64,000 nt of DNA from assembly GCA_029215795.1 (NCBI GenBank), contig JARDYH010000007.1:80859763-80923762 (forward strand), in the 5' to 3' direction. This stretch comes from Anniella stebbinsi. Its lineage: Eukaryota > Chordata > Lepidosauria > Squamata > Anniellidae. The number at the start of each line of letters is the position of its first letter. Position 1 is the stretch's first letter. The notes beneath the pieces were generated by a model, which did not search any database, had not been told where the DNA came from, and was given only the letters and a program-made list of their open reading frames with translations. Positions 10,950-21,119 of the stretch are shown here, piece by piece. Position numbers and translations under genes: made by a program.

Positions 10950-11630
10950 TCAATATTATCTTGGAGTGGACTGGGCAGCCTTCCATTTGAAGGACTGTCC
11001 AGTCCAGCCCAAGATAAATAACTGTCAGGAGGAAGAGCTGGGCCTTGAAGTTACCCATTACCAGCAGACTCAACAGGCTGCACTAGTGCTATATCTGATC
11101 TACATAAACTATCTCAATAAATCAGTTTCATTTACATTGTGATCTGTGTCCATACCAGGTGATTTGCCTTTTTCCTACATACACCAGCTCTCCCTATTTT
11201 CTGTTTCCCTATAAATTCAGCAGTAGTCTTGAAGTTGCCCACCAACAGTGAGCGTCGGGATAGCAGATTCAGCAGGCTCACAGAACACAGTCTTCCCTAT
11301 ATGGCGAGATGTATTTCTATTTAAATTATAGTAATTATTTATATATTTGCGCCTATACATATACATAAACCTGTGCAAATTTCATGCAGATCTGTACTCT
11401 GTTTAGTCCTCTTTTTTCCAATGATTAATTCCCTCTTTTTGGTGATGGGTAAGTAGTCACCCTGCTGTTCAACTTGCTGTTCAAGTGATCGTTCTTAATG
11501 GGCAACTTCAAGGCCCCGGTTGGCTCTCCTTTCTTGAGGTTCTTTATCTTTAAGCCAGATTTGGACTCTTCAAATTAGAGGACTGTCCCCTGTAAAGTAG
11601 GACACATAGCTAGCCACCCATCCAAAATGC
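10950..11630. mobile_element. degraded fragments of the AGGGTGGCC-ended repeat
   Basis: Three broken pieces match the complete copies at 13711-14060 and 14845-15399. Plus-strand pieces lie at about 10960-11160 and 11222-11470 (CTTGAAGTTGCCCACCAACAG to GGTAAGTAGTCACCC). A minus-strand piece at about 11471-11630 ends at TAGCTAGCCACCC. They show the element was inserted repeatedly and rearranged here. Confidence 0.55.
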
Positions 11631-12180
11631 AATCTTGTTCTCATATTAAGTATATAACTGGTGCACCTGTTTTTGTCGGAGCTGGGAGGAAAAATGGAGG
11701 AATAGACCGCCAGTCTTAATACTCTCTCCAGTGCCTCCTGGAGAGACAGCACCTTGGAATATATTTGCATCTGCCTGTTTATGTACTCCAAATCCCTGAG
11801 CCTATAAACAACCTGTGATAAGAATTTAATGGCTTGTGTATAGACAGATGCAAAGCACACACCTTAGCTCTTGGCTTCAAAAATCCCTCTTTGAATTTTT
11901 TTTTGCTTCAGAAAGTATTTTCTTGATAGGGCAGAAAGGTACAGCAGTGCGGCTGTGGCAGAGTATACAAGGATTTCTTTCTATCCGCACCAACCCAGCC
12001 CTTGGCAAAGCAGAGCAAATCTGGAAGAGATGGGCAGTGGGGATGGGGGGAATAATAGTTTTGCTCATAGATCCACCTACTGGGGGCACTAATCTCCATT
12101 TTAAAAGAACATATGAATATGCATTTTGTGCAACGTGTGCCTTCAAAAGCACAAAATAATACTTTGCTGTGGATTTCACA

Positions 12181-12196
12181 GACAGACAGACAGACA

Positions 12197-12229
<33 letters not shown>
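12181..12229. repeat. (GACA)n(CA)n microsatellite
   Basis: Five GACA units run into a CA dinucleotide array immediately left of MITE copy 3. Confidence 0.95.
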
Positions 12230-12231
<2 letters not shown>

Positions 12232-12258
12232 AGACATAAGTTGGTATACTGAAATGAC

Positions 12259-12578
12259 CAGGGTGACCAGATAAAATCCAGGTCAGGGCTCATGTAACTT
12301 TAACAGTTGTAGAGAAAAGGGAATTTCAGCCAGTGTCATTTGTATGCAATTAGTTCCTAGTGAAATTCCCTCTTCATCACAACAGTTAAAGTTGCAGGGG
12401 CCCTGCCTTCTTTTGTATATGGTCACTCTGGTATAGTGCCTGCACCTTTAACTATCGTGATGAAGAGGGAATATCACCAGGAACTAATTGCATACAAATG
12501 ACACTGGCTGAAATCCCCTTTTCTCTACAACTGTTAAAGTTACATGAGCCCTGACCTGGATTTTATCTGGTCAGCCTA
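12259..12578. mobile_element. palindromic hAT MITE, copy 3
   Basis: A 320-bp palindromic element (CAGGGTGACCAGATAAAATCC to TCTGGTCAGCCTA), closest in sequence to copies 1 and 2. The target duplication is GAAATGAC at 12251-12258 against GAAATGGC at 12579-12586, 7 of 8 bases identical. Confidence 0.88.
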
Positions 12579-12649
12579 GAAATGGCCATTTGGCTTGGCT
12601 TTCACGTAGGAGTGGTTTGAAATATTTTGGTATGGGGGAGGACAATTCC

Positions 12650-12999
12650 TTTCATTGTCACCAATTGAATTCAAGACGGTCCAGAAACTTCAGCTGGTGC
12701 AAAACAGGGCAGCCAGTCTGTTAACAGGGACTGGCCAACGAGACTACATTACGCCAGTCCTGTTCCAGCTTCACTGGCTGCCGGTCCAAGTCCGGGCCCT
12801 ATCCAAAGTGCTGGTATTAACATTCAAAGCCCTAAACGGCTTGGGGCCACGTTATCTGAAGGAATGGCTCCTCCCGTATGTGCTTGCCTGGACCCTTTGC
12901 TTGTTTTATACTTTGATTCGTGTCTGATGGTTTTAACCCAGAGAGCTTCAGCTATTGGGCGGTATAGAAATGCAATAAATAAACAAATAAATAAATAAG
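12650..12999 (+). mobile_element. LINE fragment with reverse-transcriptase C-terminus (L2/CR1 clade)
   Basis: The 90-codon frame at 12655-12927 ends in the typical LINE reverse-transcriptase tail. It reads VQKLQLVQNRAASLLTGT, then HWLPVQVRALSKVLVLTF and KALNGLGPRYLKEWLLPY. An internal deletion then jumps to the 3' tail CAGAGAGCTTCAGCTATTGGGCGGTATAGAAATGCAA and (AATA)n. It lacks the catalytic RT core and endonuclease, so it is a dead 5'-truncated copy and not a host gene. Confidence 0.8.
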
Positions 13000-13083
13000 G
13001 CAATTTATTTGAAGGATTTTCTCCCAAAACACAAAGACATATAGTTCTAATCCCCAGAACACTTTATTTCAACGGAGCTTGTG

Positions 13084-13493
13084 TAGGGTGACCATATGAA
13101 AAGGAGGACAGGGCTCCTGTATCTTTAACAGTTGCTTAGAAAAGAGAATTTCAGCAGGTGTCATTTGTATGCATGCAGCACCTGGTGAAATTCCCTCTTC
13201 ACCACATCAGTTAAGGCTGCAGGAGCCCTGCCCTCTTTTGTATCACTCTAGTATACCAGAATGACCAGATACAAAAGAGGGCAGGGCTCCTGCAGCTTTA
13301 ACTGCTGTGATGAAGAGGGAATAGAGTGCCCAGATACAAAAGAGGGCAGGGCTCCTGCAGCTTTAACTGTTGTGATGAAGAAGGAATTTCGCCAGTTGCT
13401 GTATGCATACAAATGACACCTGCTGAAATTCCCTTTTCTATACAACTGTTAAAGAAACAGAAGCCCTGTCCTCCTTTCCATATGGTCATCCTA
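13084..13493. mobile_element. palindromic hAT MITE, copy 4 (expanded variant)
   Basis: A 410-bp member of the same family but of a second subfamily, with ends TAGGGTGACCATATGAAAAGG and CCTTTCCATATGGTCATCCTA. A perfect 8-bp duplication AGCTTGTG flanks it (13076-13083 and 13494-13501). The centre is longer because a segment of about 60 bases (GACCAGATACAAAAGAGGGC onward) is present twice, at about 13262-13322 and 13330-13389. Confidence 0.9.
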
Positions 13494-13710
13494 AGCTTGT
13501 GCCTTTGAAGAAATGCAGAGCATGCTGCTTGAAAGTTCTGATAACAGAAGCACTTGGACATCTCAAGCCGAGATCCACAAGCCACTTATTCAGGACTAGT
13601 CCTGGGTTATTCCCATCAACCTCAGCAAGTCCTCACATGTAGCAGGAAAGGGACCGGAGCTCAGTAGTATGACTTCAGCCTGAGATCCCAAAGAGAGGCT
13701 GCCAGTCAGA

Positions 13711-14060
13711 GAGGGTAGCCACATGTCCTCTTTTACTAGGACACTCCTCTGTGTGAAGGCATCCTCTATTTGACGGGCCATCCTGTCCCACTCCAGTTTA
13801 AAGACAAAGAACCAGAATAATTCTTGCCCATCCACAGTTAACACTTGGGCAGTCAGACTGAACAGGCAGGCAAACAGTCTTCCACACTCTGATGAGATGT
13901 ACTGCATTTCTGTTTAAGTTCTAAAGACTATTTCTATATTTGCATCTAGATATATATCAATTAGCACATGAAAATTTTATGCGAATCAACATCCTCTTTT
14001 GCCCCTTTTTTTATATGATGCATTCCCTCTTGTTTTAACAATTTATAAATGGCCACCCTA
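13711..14060 (+). mobile_element. hAT-like MITE with AGGGTGGCC ends
   Basis: A 350-bp element from GAGGGTAGCCACATGTCC to AAATGGCCACCCTA, flanked by an exact 8-bp duplication CAGTCAGA (13703-13710 and 14061-14068). Only the outer ends are inverted, so it is a conventional short-TIR MITE and not a full palindrome. It contains no coding sequence. Confidence 0.8.
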
Positions 14061-14844
14061 CAGTCAGAGCAGGTTGTACTGGATTAGATGGACAAACAGT
14101 CTGACCTGGAAGAGGGCATTTTCATATGTGAACTGCAGCTCAAGTCCCTTTCAGTTTTTCATTAATGTCCTTTCTCACTACCAAGACAGCTGTGGGTTAA
14201 GGGCTGGCCCAAGACTGTCTAGGGGGAAAGACAAGATTGGTTCCCCCATTCCACCTACAGAAGCCAACCAGATTAACAACAAGGCAACATCCTCCTCTGC
14301 ACCAGAGGACAGCAGTCTAGCTTAAGGGCTGAAGGCCAGATCACCTGGCAAACAGAACTCTGTCCCCCAACACCTCACTGCCACCCACCAGCATCTGCTG
14401 CCTGAGGCAGGTGACTCAACCTGCCTAATGATAGGGCTGGCCCTGTGTGTGTGTTGTGGGGAAGAAAGCCACACTGACTTCCAACCGAATCAGCCCATGG
14501 AAAGACTGTAACATTTTAGGATATAAGCCAAAGACTGTTCCTGGAGCCATAGTGGTAGCTTAAGAGGTCTTTTGTATCTTCTTCCTCGTTAGGAGAACAT
14601 AGCCAGCAAGGCTTGGATACGAACAATATTTCCTTATTCACCTTTTGGTTCCTTCAGTTTGTGTCTCCTTTCCTCCTTCCTTCCATTTCTCCCTCACCTT
14701 TTCTTTTCCTCCCATTCCGTTTTTTTTCCGCTTAGGGCCTCTAGCCAAGACAAACCTCTGGGATCAGGCTGCAGCCATAGGGATACGTCCAGGTCCTTGC
14801 ACTAGCTTGCAGTGCTCATTAGCTGTCCACCTCCAGGGGCCAAC

Positions 14845-15399
14845 TAGGGTGGCCTGTGTCCTCCTTTACAGAGATCATTCCTTTGTTTGAAGGGCTATTA
14901 GTGGGCAGTCCTCTATTGGAAGGCATATTCTCCTTGAAGAGCTGTCCAGTTTAGGTCCAATTTGGGTCAACAGCCCAAAAGGCCACCAGAAGAGAAACAA
15001 CTTAATGCAGTTTTTAAAGTAGGGTGGCCGTAGGTTCTACTTTACAGAGGATAGTCCCCTTGTCTGGGCTGTCAGTCCTCTTTTTGAAGGCATCCTTTAT
15101 TTGAATGGCTGTTCAATCCACGTCAGTTTAAAGCTGAAGACCCATAAGAAAGGAGAGCAGCAGTGGCCTTGAAGTTGCCCCTCCACAATTTGCACCTGGA
15201 CAGCAGACTGAGCAGGTATACAGATCACCTAGTCACAGTCTTCCACTATGGTGAGATATATTGCATTTGTATTTAAATGATAACAATTGTTTCCAGATAT
15301 AAATGAGCATATGCACATCTTATGTAAGCTGTATCCTCTTTTGTATGTATCTGTATGATGCATTTGCTCTTTTTTGGCAATGCATAAGTAGTCGCTCTA
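14845..15399 (+). mobile_element. hAT-like MITE with AGGGTGGCC ends, composite copy
   Basis: Starts TAGGGTGGCCTGTGTCCTCC and ends AGTAGTCGCTCTA. The flanks GGGCCAAC (14837-14844) and GGCCCAAC (15400-15407) agree at 7 of 8 positions, consistent with an aged target duplication. A second element start (TAGGGTGGCCGTAGG) at about 15020 shows that the 5' part is repeated inside the copy. Confidence 0.65.
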
Positions 15400-16530
15400 G
15401 GCCCAACTGATGCCAGGAGAAGCCTGCAGGTGGAAAAGTCCAAAACACTTAATTGGAAAGCCCCAATTTCTAGGTCTGATTAGGTACCAGGTGGAAAGTA
15501 CCAACAGGAAAGATATCTTTTAATAAATAATCAATACAGTGATTGCCTTCCCTATATTTATCTACACCATACATCATTCAATCACTCTACTGATTATTTA
15601 TTAGGACAAGAGTTTATGTAACAAGGTTATTGTATCATGCTTCATGTGCAACATTAGGCTTTTCTAGCCACAGGGCAGGGGTGGTGTGGTGGCCTTATAG
15701 TAAATCATGGTTTAGTGCTATGTGCATGGACAGAGAGGAACCCAAGCAAAGCCTTTTTAAAATTATTTTTCTGATCAATCCTTGCCTCAGGGATGCTGCA
15801 TCTTAAAAATTTATTTATTTAAATTTATTTAAACTTGAGTGTATAGGTGTGTGTATATATAGAGAGAAAGAAAGTGGAATGTAAAACCATGTGCTAACCA
15901 TTTGCAGAATCATGGTCCTAACATCAAATCAGACATGCAGATTAGGCAAAAGATGGGCTTGTTTTCAGTGAATTTTAATAGCAGGTTTTAAAAGGATCTC
16001 ACTCTAGCAATCAAGCCTATTTTTATATGTACTTCAACTGAACCATTTAACTTCTCACTTATCATCTTCCTTTGATCCTATTTCATTTAAATTGTCACAG
16101 CTCCAGGCTTGCTCAAGGCTTTATTTTTCTTTCCGTGTCATGTACATCTTACAACTCCGGGGGGAGGGGGGATCATTTTATTGAAAAAATACTGTTATTG
16201 TTTTAACATTCAAATATAACTGAGGAATAACACATTTCCAATTATGGAGGTAAACAATTTGAACAAATGGAAAGATAACAAAAAATACTATGCATTAAAA
16301 GTGGCAAAGCAATCATGATGGTATGCCAGACTTCCTGAATCATACAAGCTCTAGCAGAGACAGAAAAACCCTGCATGTATACATTGCAAGGGGAATGGAT
16401 CTGGATATGTCTTTCCCCCCTAAATTATCTGCTTCATAATTGGACTATTTTAAAGCTATAGCCTGTAAAATGGCATGTAATACTGCTGAATGTTTAAGTG
16501 TGACACCTGTATGTAGTGATTAGGTGTGTT
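15400..16530. other. intergenic sequence, AT-rich
   Basis: Unassigned AT-rich DNA with no supportable gene. A short LINE-tail-like A/T stretch occurs near 15808-15840. Confidence 0.4.
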
Positions 16531-16856
16531 TCCAGACAGAGGCTGTGTTCAGACAACATGATAGTCAACCCTAGGATAATAATCAACTCGACAGTTATTT
16601 ATCTAGGGGTATTCCATACAACTGTGATAACTGGGTTGACTCCTATTATGCAATCCAAAGCTACAAGTATTATGCATGCTATCAGAGGTATGTGGGGGCT
16701 GGGGGAATCCTTTGATCAAAATTCAAGATTTTGTATGAAAAAGCAACAAGGAAAAAAAAGACCAAAGGTAGACATGCTGGCCATAAGGGGAAAAACCCAA
16801 TAAAGGTATTGCCCTAAAAACAAAAAAGCCAAAGTGCCAGTTTCCATGATAATCAA

Positions 16857-17213
16857 AGGCCCCCTCCACAAGAATGCGCCTTTGCGCCTGGTTCCGCGAT
16901 TATGCGCATTATCGCGGAGGCGCATTTACTCACAATCCCTCTGCACGGGAGGCGGCGAGAAGCGGCGAAGCGCATTAAAAGATGCCCAAAAAGCGCTTTC
17001 CAGGTAGTTAATGCGCATAATCGCTTGTTCACACAGCGAAAATGCGCTTTAACGGCCGGAGCAAAATAAAAGTCGCTATTTAACGCGCGTTCGAAAATGC
17101 GCATTATCGGGGAGATAACGCGCCTGTACGCCCGTTTTGCGCTCCGCTCGTGTGTAGGTAAAATTTATAATGAGCCTTCAAGGCTCATTAAACGCCCCGT
17201 GTGGAGGAGGCCT
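16857..17213. mobile_element. CpG-rich fold-back MITE
   Basis: The ends are inverted repeats (AGGCCCCCTCCACA and TGTGGAGGAGGCCT). The interior is unusually rich in GCGC/CGCG for this AT-rich region, with repeated ATGCGCATTATCGCG-type units and a perfect inner palindrome TAATGAGCCT-TC-AAGGCTCATTA near 17169-17191. It has no open frame of interest. I could not define a convincing target duplication. Confidence 0.65.
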
Positions 17214-17432
17214 CAGACAAGAACAGTCAAGGAAGAACACAAAGGGAGGAAGCAAGGATTTTAAACTTTCATGTGAGAAAATTTAGAGGAGTAACCATAT
17301 CAGGCTGCAACCCCACATTCATTGAAGACACTTGTTTCTGAATAAACATGCTGTAAGTCTGTTAGAGCGAAATTAAAAAAGAATCATGTGGTATCTTAAA
17401 GAGGAATGGATTTATTGTGGCATGAGGTTTCA

Positions 17433-17629
17433 AGGGCTGTAGCTCAGTGGTAGAGCACATGTTTTACATGCTAAAGGTGCCATGTTGAATCCCCAGCATC
17501 TCCAGGTAGTGCTGGGGGGGAAAATCCTACCTGAAATCCTGGAGAGCTGCTTCCAGGAAGTGTCGACAACGCAGAGCTAGATGGGCCAATGGTCTAACTC
17601 ACTTGGTAGGTAGCTTCCTATGTTCCTAT
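17433..17629 (+). repeat. tRNA-derived SINE (second family)
   Basis: Near-complete copy: AGGGCTGTAGCTCAGTGGTAG (box A), GTTGAATCCCCAGCATCTCC (box B region), CTGAAATCCTGGAGAGCTGC, then AGCTAGATGGGCCAATGGTC and a TTCCTATGTTCC end. Confidence 0.75.
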
Positions 17630-17978
17630 AACTTGAGCCCAGTTCAAGAGATGCATGGTAGTGGGTTCCAGCCCATGAAAGATAATGCTAAAATAAATCT
17701 GCTAGTCCATAAAGGGCCACAAAACTAATTGTGCGTCCATCCTCCCCCTTGCCCCAATTAATACAATCGAGAGTTTCTAAAAACACACACACACAAACTC
17801 AAACCTTTATTTTTATTGTTTTTCTGACAGGGTTGTACAAAGTTAGTCTTATGTAGAGTAGACTCATTGAAATGAATGAAACTTAAATTACTCACAACTA
17901 ACTTAAGTCCCATTCATTTCAATGTGTTTATTCCAAGTAGGACTAACATTGGATACTACCCATTACAATTTCATAACC

Positions 17979-18175
17979 AGGCCAGATCTACACCAAGCAG
18001 GACATGACTTTTTGAAAACGTTTTGAAAACTGTATATGGAGTGTGTCCTGGGCCCCAACAGTTCTCAAAACTGTTATAAACCGTTTTAAAGCAGTAGTGT
18101 AGATAGGCTGCTTGGCTCCAACAGTTGTCACTACTGTTATAAACCGTTTTAAAGCAGTAGTGTAGATCCTGCCCT
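17979..18175. mobile_element. fold-back repeat with GGCC-TCTACACCAAGCAGG end
   Basis: Left end AGGCCAGATCTACACCAAGC and right end GTGTAGATCCTGCCCT are partial inverses. A segment with AAACCGTTTTAAAGCAGTAG occurs twice inside. A fuller relative with the same left end lies at 63458-63708, and a fragment of the interior lies near 18870-18925. Confidence 0.55.
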
Positions 18176-18221
18176 AATGCCAGGTTATGGGCAGGAGACT
18201 TGGCAAGCTTCCTTCTGGGGG

Positions 18222-18315
18222 CTACCGCAATAGTTTTAATCTTATGTAAACCGCCCAGAGAACTTCAGCTATGGGATAGTATACAAATATAACTAAATAA
18301 ATAAATAAATAAATA
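18222..18315 (+). repeat. LINE 3' tail fragment
   Basis: Short plus-strand fragment with AAACCGCCCAGAGAACTTCA then TATACAAATATAACTAAATA and an (AAAT)n end, the shared 3' end of the L2/CR1-type LINEs in this window. Similar short tails lie at about 18570-18625 and 46320-46420. Confidence 0.6.
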
Positions 18316-18456
18316 GTACCTTCCCCTCACTTGGGGCAGTGGTGCCAAACAGAGTTCTGTTCCCACATTCTTTACCCAAGGATGTTGTGTGCGGGGCCTG
18401 CATAGAACTCTGTGTATAACTTCTGTTGGATGCTGACGATAATGTATTTTCTGCTT

Positions 18457-18458
<2 letters not shown>

Positions 18459-18486
<28 letters not shown>
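18459..18486. repeat. (AT)n microsatellite
   Basis: About 14 AT units. Confidence 0.95.
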
Positions 18487-18489
<3 letters not shown>

Positions 18490-18987
18490 CACCAATACAA
18501 ACAATAAAATGTGATTAAAGCTACAGTATCAGACTGCAATTAAAATAAAAAACAAAACAGAATCTTTTGGAAACCACCCAGAGAGCTTCGATTATGGGGC
18601 AGTAAAGAATACAAAATAAAATAAAAGCAACAGAGCCAGCAGGTAAAACAGGTAAAAGAAATCTCAAATACTGCTAGCAGTACAGCATGCAGTAAAGGAT
18701 GGGCTTCACCTAGTGCCTAAAAGATAACAAAGATGATGTTGGGAATTGTAGGTCTTTTTTCCTGTCTAAACGTGTATAGGATTGTGGCCTGTTAAGTCTT
18801 TCAATGTTCTCCAGGGACAATGTGGAGAGAGAGAGAGAAGCAGGCGGCCATGAACCGATAGATTCTCCAGCCTATCTACATTACTGCTTTAAAACGGTTT
18901 ATAACAGTTTTAAACCGGTTAATGAGAGGGAAAGCAGGCAAACAGCTTCCCTTCAACGTTTCTCTCTAGAAACACTGAAAGGCGTAT

Positions 18988-19110
18988 AAGGGCGCGATCC
19001 TATGCATGTTGAGACGGAGGAAACCCCTACAACTCCCAGCATTCCCGTCAGCTTTGCCAGGAGTTGTAGGATTTCTTCTTCTATTTCAACATGCATAGGA
19101 TCGCGCCCTT
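18988..19110. mobile_element. short fold-back element with 25-bp perfect terminal repeats
   Basis: The ends AAGGGCGCGATCCTATGCAT(GTTGA) and its exact inverse enclose a 70-base core holding an inner inverted pair (CTACAACTCCCAGCATTCCC and GCCAGGAGTTGTAGG). It lies about 300 bases upstream of the CpG-rich promoter block. It is a well-preserved member of the CTACAACTCCCAG fold-back family. Confidence 0.75.
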
Positions 19111-19389
19111 AAGTAAATAAACATAAAACCGAGAAGCGAGCCCCAGTCTACGAAAGCTTCTACTGCGACAGCACTTGCACTCCGACCTAACTGTGCTTTC
19201 AGGCCCTCTGGTTTCAAGGAGTAAGGAGGGCGGCTTAGTCCCATGTAAGCGCCTCTAGGAGAGAGCCGCCTAAACTCTGTCAGGCTTCAACGTGCCACAA
19301 GACTCTTCGGCTCCCTTCTGTTTCGTGTGGTGTTTTGTGTGTGTGGCAACTTGTAGGGGGGGGATGGAAAGTCCCCTCACAATTTCAGA

Positions 19390-19680
19390 GCCGCGCCCGC
19401 CAAAACACCCTAATTTCGCCCCCTCCCATACATTATTCCCTTCAGGACCCCGCCAATGCGCGCGCGCGCTTCCCTCAGGCTCGCGCCCCTCCTCCCGCTC
19501 CCTCATCTCCCCCTCCCTCCTCAGGCCTCATCCCTTCGGTTCCCTCAGAAGCCGGCCGGAACGGCCCGCGCCCCAGTTGTTCTGCGCATGCGCCTTGGCC
19601 ATTCCGAACACCGCTCGTTAAAAAAAAATGTTGTGGGAGAGTTTAAAGGAGAAGAATCAAGCGAGGGGTGAGTCGAAAGA
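19390..19680 (+). promoter_or_regulatory. CpG-rich promoter-like block with NRF1 motif
   Basis: A locally GC- and CpG-dense stretch (CCGCGCCCGCC, AATGCGCGCGCGCTTCCC, AGCCGGCCGGAACGGCCCGCGCC) in otherwise AT-rich DNA. It contains TGCGCATGCGCC at 19583-19594, a full match to the NRF1 palindrome YGCGCAYGCGCR. It carries no TATA box where one would be expected, which is usual for CpG-island promoters. Since the next gene downstream on the plus strand is the MBT-repeat gene, this is its most likely promoter. That link is inferred from position only. Confidence 0.55.
19600..19667 (+). other. candidate non-coding first exon of the MBT gene
   Basis: A strong splice donor GCGAGGG|GTGAGT lies at 19667/19668, about 75 bases after the NRF1 motif. 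It would pair with the acceptor TTTTGTTTTGTTTTCAAG ending at 34392, just before the MBT gene's ATG. The start of the exon cannot be fixed from sequence; the coordinate given is approximate. Confidence 0.4.
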
Positions 19681-20299
19681 GTGTGTGGGGTGAAGAACAG
19701 GCAAGGGGAAAGTGTGGGAGCGCTCTCCTCCCCCCTCCTTTCCCTTGTACTTTAACCAGTTTGAATTCAGTTTATATAGGATGGAGTGGGATGTGCGCGG
19801 GGGGGGGGTGAGAAAATGTCCCCCCTCCCACTAAATTTTCTCGTTCTCCCTTTGCACACACCGTTAGGCTGCGCTTCCTCCCGCCATTTTGTGACAGGAG
19901 TGAGGAGGAAGGACCGGGGGGGGGGGGTCCCATAAAGTGCGTTTTCCCCCTCCCCACCCCATGCGGGGTGAGTTCGTAGGAAGACAAGTAACTAAGCAAG
20001 GAGGCTCTAGCCTCTCTTCTCCCTTCATTGGGACTGAGGGAATGCTCCTTCTCTGGCCTTTGCACCCCCCGAAGTTCTGCTGGGGAAGTTTGAGGAAGAT
20101 GATAAGTTCTTTTCTTTGCCTTCCCCCAACCCCCTCACGCCCCATAACGCAGTATGCCCCTCTCGCATCCTACATACGTATGGGGTGGGGATGTGTTTCC
20201 CTGCCCATTTCCACCGTCCCAAGCCCAAATTGTGCTGTTGCACTCAAGCTGCTTCTGGGATTCCCGTGGGTAGCTGGGGCTGGCCTGATTTCTTCTTTG
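19681..20299. other. GC-rich flank of the promoter block
   Basis: G/C-rich runs and a CCCGCCATTTTGTGAC element near 19880 that resembles a YY1 site. Long open frames here on both strands follow from base composition, and I see no protein family in them. Confidence 0.4.
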
Positions 20300-20625
20300 C
20301 AAGTGAGCAAATAAGAAATGGTGAACTGTATCGATGGCCACCCATTTGGATGGCTTTAAAAGGGGATTAAACAAAACCATGGAGGAGAAGTCTGTCAATG
20401 GCTACACGTCCCTGATGACTGTGTGCTGTCTCTAGTATCGGAGGCACTATGCCTACCTATGTACACCGTTTGCTGGAAACATCGGCGCCAGGATGTTGTT
20501 GCACTCCTGTCCTGCTTGTGGGCTTCCCATGGGCAGCTAGCTGGCCACTGTGTGAATACAATGCTGGACTAGGTGGACCCATGGTGTGGTCTAGCATGGG
20601 ATCTTCTTATGTACTTATGCTTAAA
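20300..20625 (+). repeat. interspersed repeat with GCTGGACTAGGTGGACCC tail
   Basis: Contains ATGGCTTTAAAAGGGGATTA and ends with AATGCTGGACTAGGTGGACC followed by TCTTCTTATGTACTTATG. Another partial copy with this tail is at about 60925-61020. I recognise the tail as a common reptile interspersed repeat but cannot name the family with certainty. Confidence 0.5.
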
Positions 20626-20696
20626 ATTCCAGAGGGGTAGCCATATTAATCTGCTTCAGCAAGAGCAAAAAGAAAGAAAAAGCCCAGGGACACATT

Positions 20697-20815
20697 AAAG
20701 CCTGTTGTTGGACTCTGTCTCCCATCAACCCAAGCCAGCATGCCCAGGGGTGAGGGATGATGGGAGTTGGAGTCCAATGGCATCTGGAGAGCCACAGGTC
20801 CCCCACCCTTTGCCT
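20697..20815. mobile_element. fold-back hAT-like MITE (GTTGGACTC family)
   Basis: Left arm TTGTTGGACTCTGTCTCCCA and right arm TGGGAGTTGGAGTCCAATGG are near inverses around CCAGCATGCCC. A GGAGAGCCACAGG end follows. Same family as 6013-6150 and 57843. Confidence 0.55.
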
Positions 20816-20825
20816 TAAAGACGAA

Positions 20826-21008
20826 GGCTGCAGTCCTATACACACAAACCTGGGAGTAAGCCTCATTGAAAACAGTGGGACAAACATCTGAGTAAACATT
20901 TATAGGATTGCATTGTTAAGCTGCAGTCCTATACGCACTTACCTAGGAGTGAGACCCCTTGAACTTAATGGGACTTAACGTCTCAGTAGACATCCATAAG
21001 AGTGCATG
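20826..21008 (+). repeat. two adjacent copies of a ~90-bp CCTATACACA repeat
   Basis: Two head-to-tail units (about 20826-20915 and 20919-21008). Each begins GCAGTCCTATACGCACTTACC-like, has GGAGTGAGACCCCTTGAACTT in the middle and ends in the partial inverse CATTTATAGGATTGCA or CATCCATAAGAGTGCA. Further units lie at 24630-24720, 24722-24805, 47486-47572 and about 54230-54290. Confidence 0.6.
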
Positions 21009-21119
21009 GTTGTGGCAGAAGTTTTCATGGACTAGAGCCCACTTCACCAGGTATTAGATTCTATGTCTCCCCCCCCGTATGTGTGCAAAATATATATGGA
21101 GATAGAAATCTCTCTCTCT

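Noticed and set aside
12655..12927. 90-codon protein as a host gene
   Set aside because: It matches the C-terminal end of LINE reverse transcriptase and is followed by the LINE 3' tail.
19292..20398. Several overlapping frames of about 60-125 codons in the CpG-rich block
   Set aside because: GC-rich DNA has few stops; frames are open on both strands and share no family features.
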